Shown here: piece after piece, positions 5,547-6,437 of the stretch
Position numbering within the stretch: the first letter of the stretch is position 1
How the letters are laid out: each line of letters starts with the position of its first letter
Source of the DNA: an uncultured Zetaproteobacteria bacterium
GTDB lineage: Bacteria > Pseudomonadota > Zetaproteobacteria > Mariprofundales > Mariprofundaceae
Length of the DNA: 6,437 bases
NCBI GenBank assembly: GCA_913056285.1
Contig: CAJXNE010000118.1
Span: forward strand, 1-6,437
Direction of reading: 5' to 3'
Notes under the pieces: generated by a model
What the model saw: the letters and a program-made list of their open reading frames with translations, nothing else
Told to the model about the DNA's origin: nothing
The model's database searches: none
Position numbers and translations under genes: made by a program

Positions 5547-5549
5547 CGC
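5520..5549. terminator. Strong hairpin spanning the stop codon of the membrane-protein gene
   Basis: CTAAAGGCTG (5524-5533) and CAGCCTTTAG (5537-5546) are perfect 10-bp inverted repeats around a 3-nt GAT loop. After one bulged base (5523) the stem continues for three more pairs (5520-5522 with 5547-5549). The TAG stop is at 5544-5546, inside the 3' arm. No T tract follows on either strand, so it is not a canonical intrinsic terminator. It may stabilise the 3' end, or separate this gene from the convergent toxin-antitoxin transcript. Confidence 0.5.
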
Positions 5550-5650
5550 CAATCCTGAAATATCCGCTGCTTATGCAGAATATCATCTTTCAACCCATCA
5601 ATATCATGATCAGATCAGTTACTTCGGGAGCATAGAGTAGCTGCGTAAAT
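5550..5650. other. Convergent intergenic region with no recognised gene
   Basis: These 101 bp separate the plus-strand membrane-protein gene from the minus-strand toxin gene. They hold a short CTGC-TTAT-GCAG hairpin (5567-5578) and an ATCATGAT palindrome. No coding region or T-tract terminator is visible. Confidence 0.5.
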
Positions 5651-6040
5651 TCACGGTTTAAAACGCTCCAGTTTTAGCATCCTCAAAAAACGGTAGTGCT
5701 TTTCATTGCCAGATAGCAGGGGGATGCCATGTTCAATAGCAGTTGCGGCAATCATAGCATCGGCCATTAGCATTTGATGGCTTAATCGCCACTCCTCCAT
5801 CAAAAACAGAGCCCGGTGGCTAATCACATCATTTACAGCTAATACATCAAAACCAAGTTGCTCCAGAAATCTGTGTAGCGCCGCCTGCTCCTGTTTGTTA
5901 CGCAAGCCCTGCACCAATTCCATCTGGGTGATAATTGAGATAGACGGGGCTTCAACATGGTGTATTGCAGCACGCGCCTTTTGATTGCCCCGCATATGCC
6001 AGATAATCACATCCGTATCGATCAGGATACGGTTATGCAT
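5651..6040 (-). CDS. vapC: VapC-type PIN-domain toxin ribonuclease
   Basis: The toxin of a type II toxin-antitoxin pair, a metal-dependent endoribonuclease. VapC enzymes typically cut initiator tRNA, other tRNAs or rRNA; the target here is unknown. The 129 residues show the PIN-domain acidic residues in order: D8 in LIDTDVIIW, E41 in QMELVQG and D94 in MADAMIAATA, with N112 in LLSGNEKHY at the usual fourth position. Length and spacing suit an intact, active enzyme. Its ATG overlaps the antitoxin stop by one base (TAATG), so translation is coupled to the antitoxin, as expected of such operons. It converges on the membrane-protein gene and ends 104 bp from that gene's stop. A chromosomal module of this kind is a mobile accessory element, although no other transfer marker is seen. 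Confidence 0.93.
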   Translation of the reverse strand: MHNRILIDTDVIIWHMRGNQKARAAIHHVEAPSISIITQMELVQGLRNKQEQAALHRFLEQLGFDVLAVNDVISHRALFLMEEWRLSHQMLMADAMIAATAIEHGIPLLSGNEKHYRFLRMLKLERFKP

Positions 6041-6270
6041 TAAAACTGGCGACCTTGCCGCATGCCTCGCACATGGGCGTTCACATCCATAATATCAACA
6101 TCAGACCAGATGCCGAAGAGATCATCCTGCTCAGGTTTTGAACGCAGTTCAATCCGTGTTAGCCGTGCAACGGGCTTACCTCGCATACTGATATCCAGCG
6201 TTTGTCCGCGTGATGCACGATCCAGATATTCGCTTAAATGTTGTCGCAACTCTTTCGCATTAACCTGCAT
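6040..6270 (-). CDS. Phd/YefM-family antitoxin
   Basis: This antitoxin neutralises the downstream PIN-domain toxin and usually represses its own operon. The 76-residue protein has the family DNA-binding N-terminal half, VNAKELRQHLSEYLDRASRGQTLDI (3-27), followed by the strand and turn RGKPVARLTRIE (30-41). The C-terminal segment (45-76) is acidic around PEQDDLF and DVDIMDV, then basic; this variable part would wrap around the toxin. The start is supported by AAGAGG at 6281-6276, with 5 nt before the ATG at 6270. The TAA stop shares one base with the toxin ATG. Phd/YefM antitoxins often pair with PIN toxins, so the combination is not unusual. Expression probably depends on the promoter-operator at 6283-6300. 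Confidence 0.92.
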   Translation of the reverse strand: MQVNAKELRQHLSEYLDRASRGQTLDISMRGKPVARLTRIELRSKPEQDDLFGIWSDVDIMDVNAHVRGMRQGRQF

Positions 6271-6282
6271 GACAGCCTCTTG

Positions 6283-6300
6283 TTGAACTATAGAGTTAAA
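6283..6300. promoter_or_regulatory. Probable operator of the toxin-antitoxin operon
   Basis: TTGAACT (6283-6289) and AGTTAAA (6294-6300) form an imperfect inverted repeat (six of seven pairs) around ATAG. On the minus strand it contains TATAGT (6292-6287), a five-of-six -10 box, with the antitoxin start 16 nt further on. Phd/YefM antitoxins repress by binding such palindromes over their promoter, so this is the best candidate operator. Confidence 0.45.
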
Positions 6301-6328
6301 CCATGATGCGAGAACAGGGATGCGTCAA
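6300..6328 (-). promoter_or_regulatory. Alternative promoter for the toxin-antitoxin operon
   Basis: On the minus strand TTGACG (6328-6323, five of six -35 positions) is followed after 17 bp by CATGGT (6305-6300, only three of six -10 positions). The start would be near 6293, inside the inverted repeat, giving a leader of about 23 nt. The good -35 and poor -10 leave it uncertain which -10 is used. Confidence 0.35.
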
Positions 6329-6383
6329 GATTTATCGCGGGAACGAACCCGTACGCGTTAATCTGACACACACGACTCAAAAT
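6329..6383. other. Non-coding region upstream of the antitoxin promoter
   Basis: No gene is recognised in this 55-bp stretch. It includes a short CGGG/CCCG inverted repeat (minus-strand CGGGTTCGTTCCCG) that looks superficially like a tRNA T-arm but has no other tRNA parts. Confidence 0.4.
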
Positions 6384-6428
6384 TGATGACTTCGTAAAAA
6401 GTCATCATCGCGCCCATGGACGGGCGCG
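6384..6428. repeat. Tandem hairpins, REP/MITE-like intergenic repeat (probably cut by window edge)
   Basis: TGATGACTT (6384-6392) pairs perfectly with AAGTCATCA (6399-6407) around a 6-nt loop. CGCGCCC (6409-6415) then pairs with GGGCGCG (6422-6428) around ATGGAC. Two strong hairpins one base apart, one AT-rich and one GC-rich, between genes, resemble dispersed repetitive extragenic elements. The final AATCAAT (6431-6437) may lead into a further inverted copy of the first arm. The copy number in the genome cannot be seen here. Confidence 0.5.
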
Positions 6429-6437
6429 CAAATCAAT

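Noticed and set aside
6340..6360. Minus-strand CGGGTTCGTTCCCG, resembling a tRNA T-arm, as a possible tRNA remnant or integration site.
   Set aside because: The stem and loop lengths do not fit a T-arm and no other tRNA parts or integrase gene are present.

Overview
The window looks like an ordinary stretch of a bacterial chromosome, most likely from the Pseudomonadota (Proteobacteria), with roughly balanced base composition. The rsmA/ksgA start, the tpiA-secG pair, strong AGGAGG-type ribosome binding sites and densely packed genes support this. I cannot fix the class from the sequence. A marine or freshwater proteobacterium of the gamma or zeta type is only a guess. I see no phage, transposase, CRISPR array, rRNA or tRNA.

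Layout: positions 1-309 (minus strand) hold the first 103 codons of the 16S rRNA dimethyltransferase RsmA/KsgA. A 133-bp divergent promoter region with a perfect 14-bp palindrome separates it from tpiA (443-1192), which is tightly coupled to secG (1207-1593). Two hairpins, one of them terminator-like, close that operon. A PfkB-family sugar kinase resembling sulfofructose kinase YihV follows (1707-2588). Next come a PEBP (YbhB/YbcL) protein with an optional signal peptide (2632-3177), a DUF523/TudS-like cysteine protein (3214-3714) and a cation-dependent O-methyltransferase overlapping it by 8 bp (3707-4369). Then come a small exported two-EF-hand protein (4467-4802) and a YdjM/DUF457-type membrane protein (4902-5546). 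The last of these genes ends inside a strong hairpin that covers its stop codon.

On the opposite strand, converging on that hairpin, is a complete type II toxin-antitoxin module: a Phd/YefM-type antitoxin (6040-6270) whose stop overlaps the start of a VapC-type PIN-domain ribonuclease (5651-6040). An inverted repeat over the predicted -10 box is a likely autoregulatory operator. The last ~55 bases carry two consecutive hairpins that look like one copy of a REP/MITE-like intergenic repeat.

Functionally, tpiA-secG is housekeeping (glycolysis and Sec export). The middle genes are a loose run of single-gene functions, and only DUF523 and the methyltransferase show physical coupling. I find no clearly new multi-gene system. 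The most interesting points are the DUF523-methyltransferase overlap, the promoter palindrome, the stop-codon hairpin and the terminal repeat.
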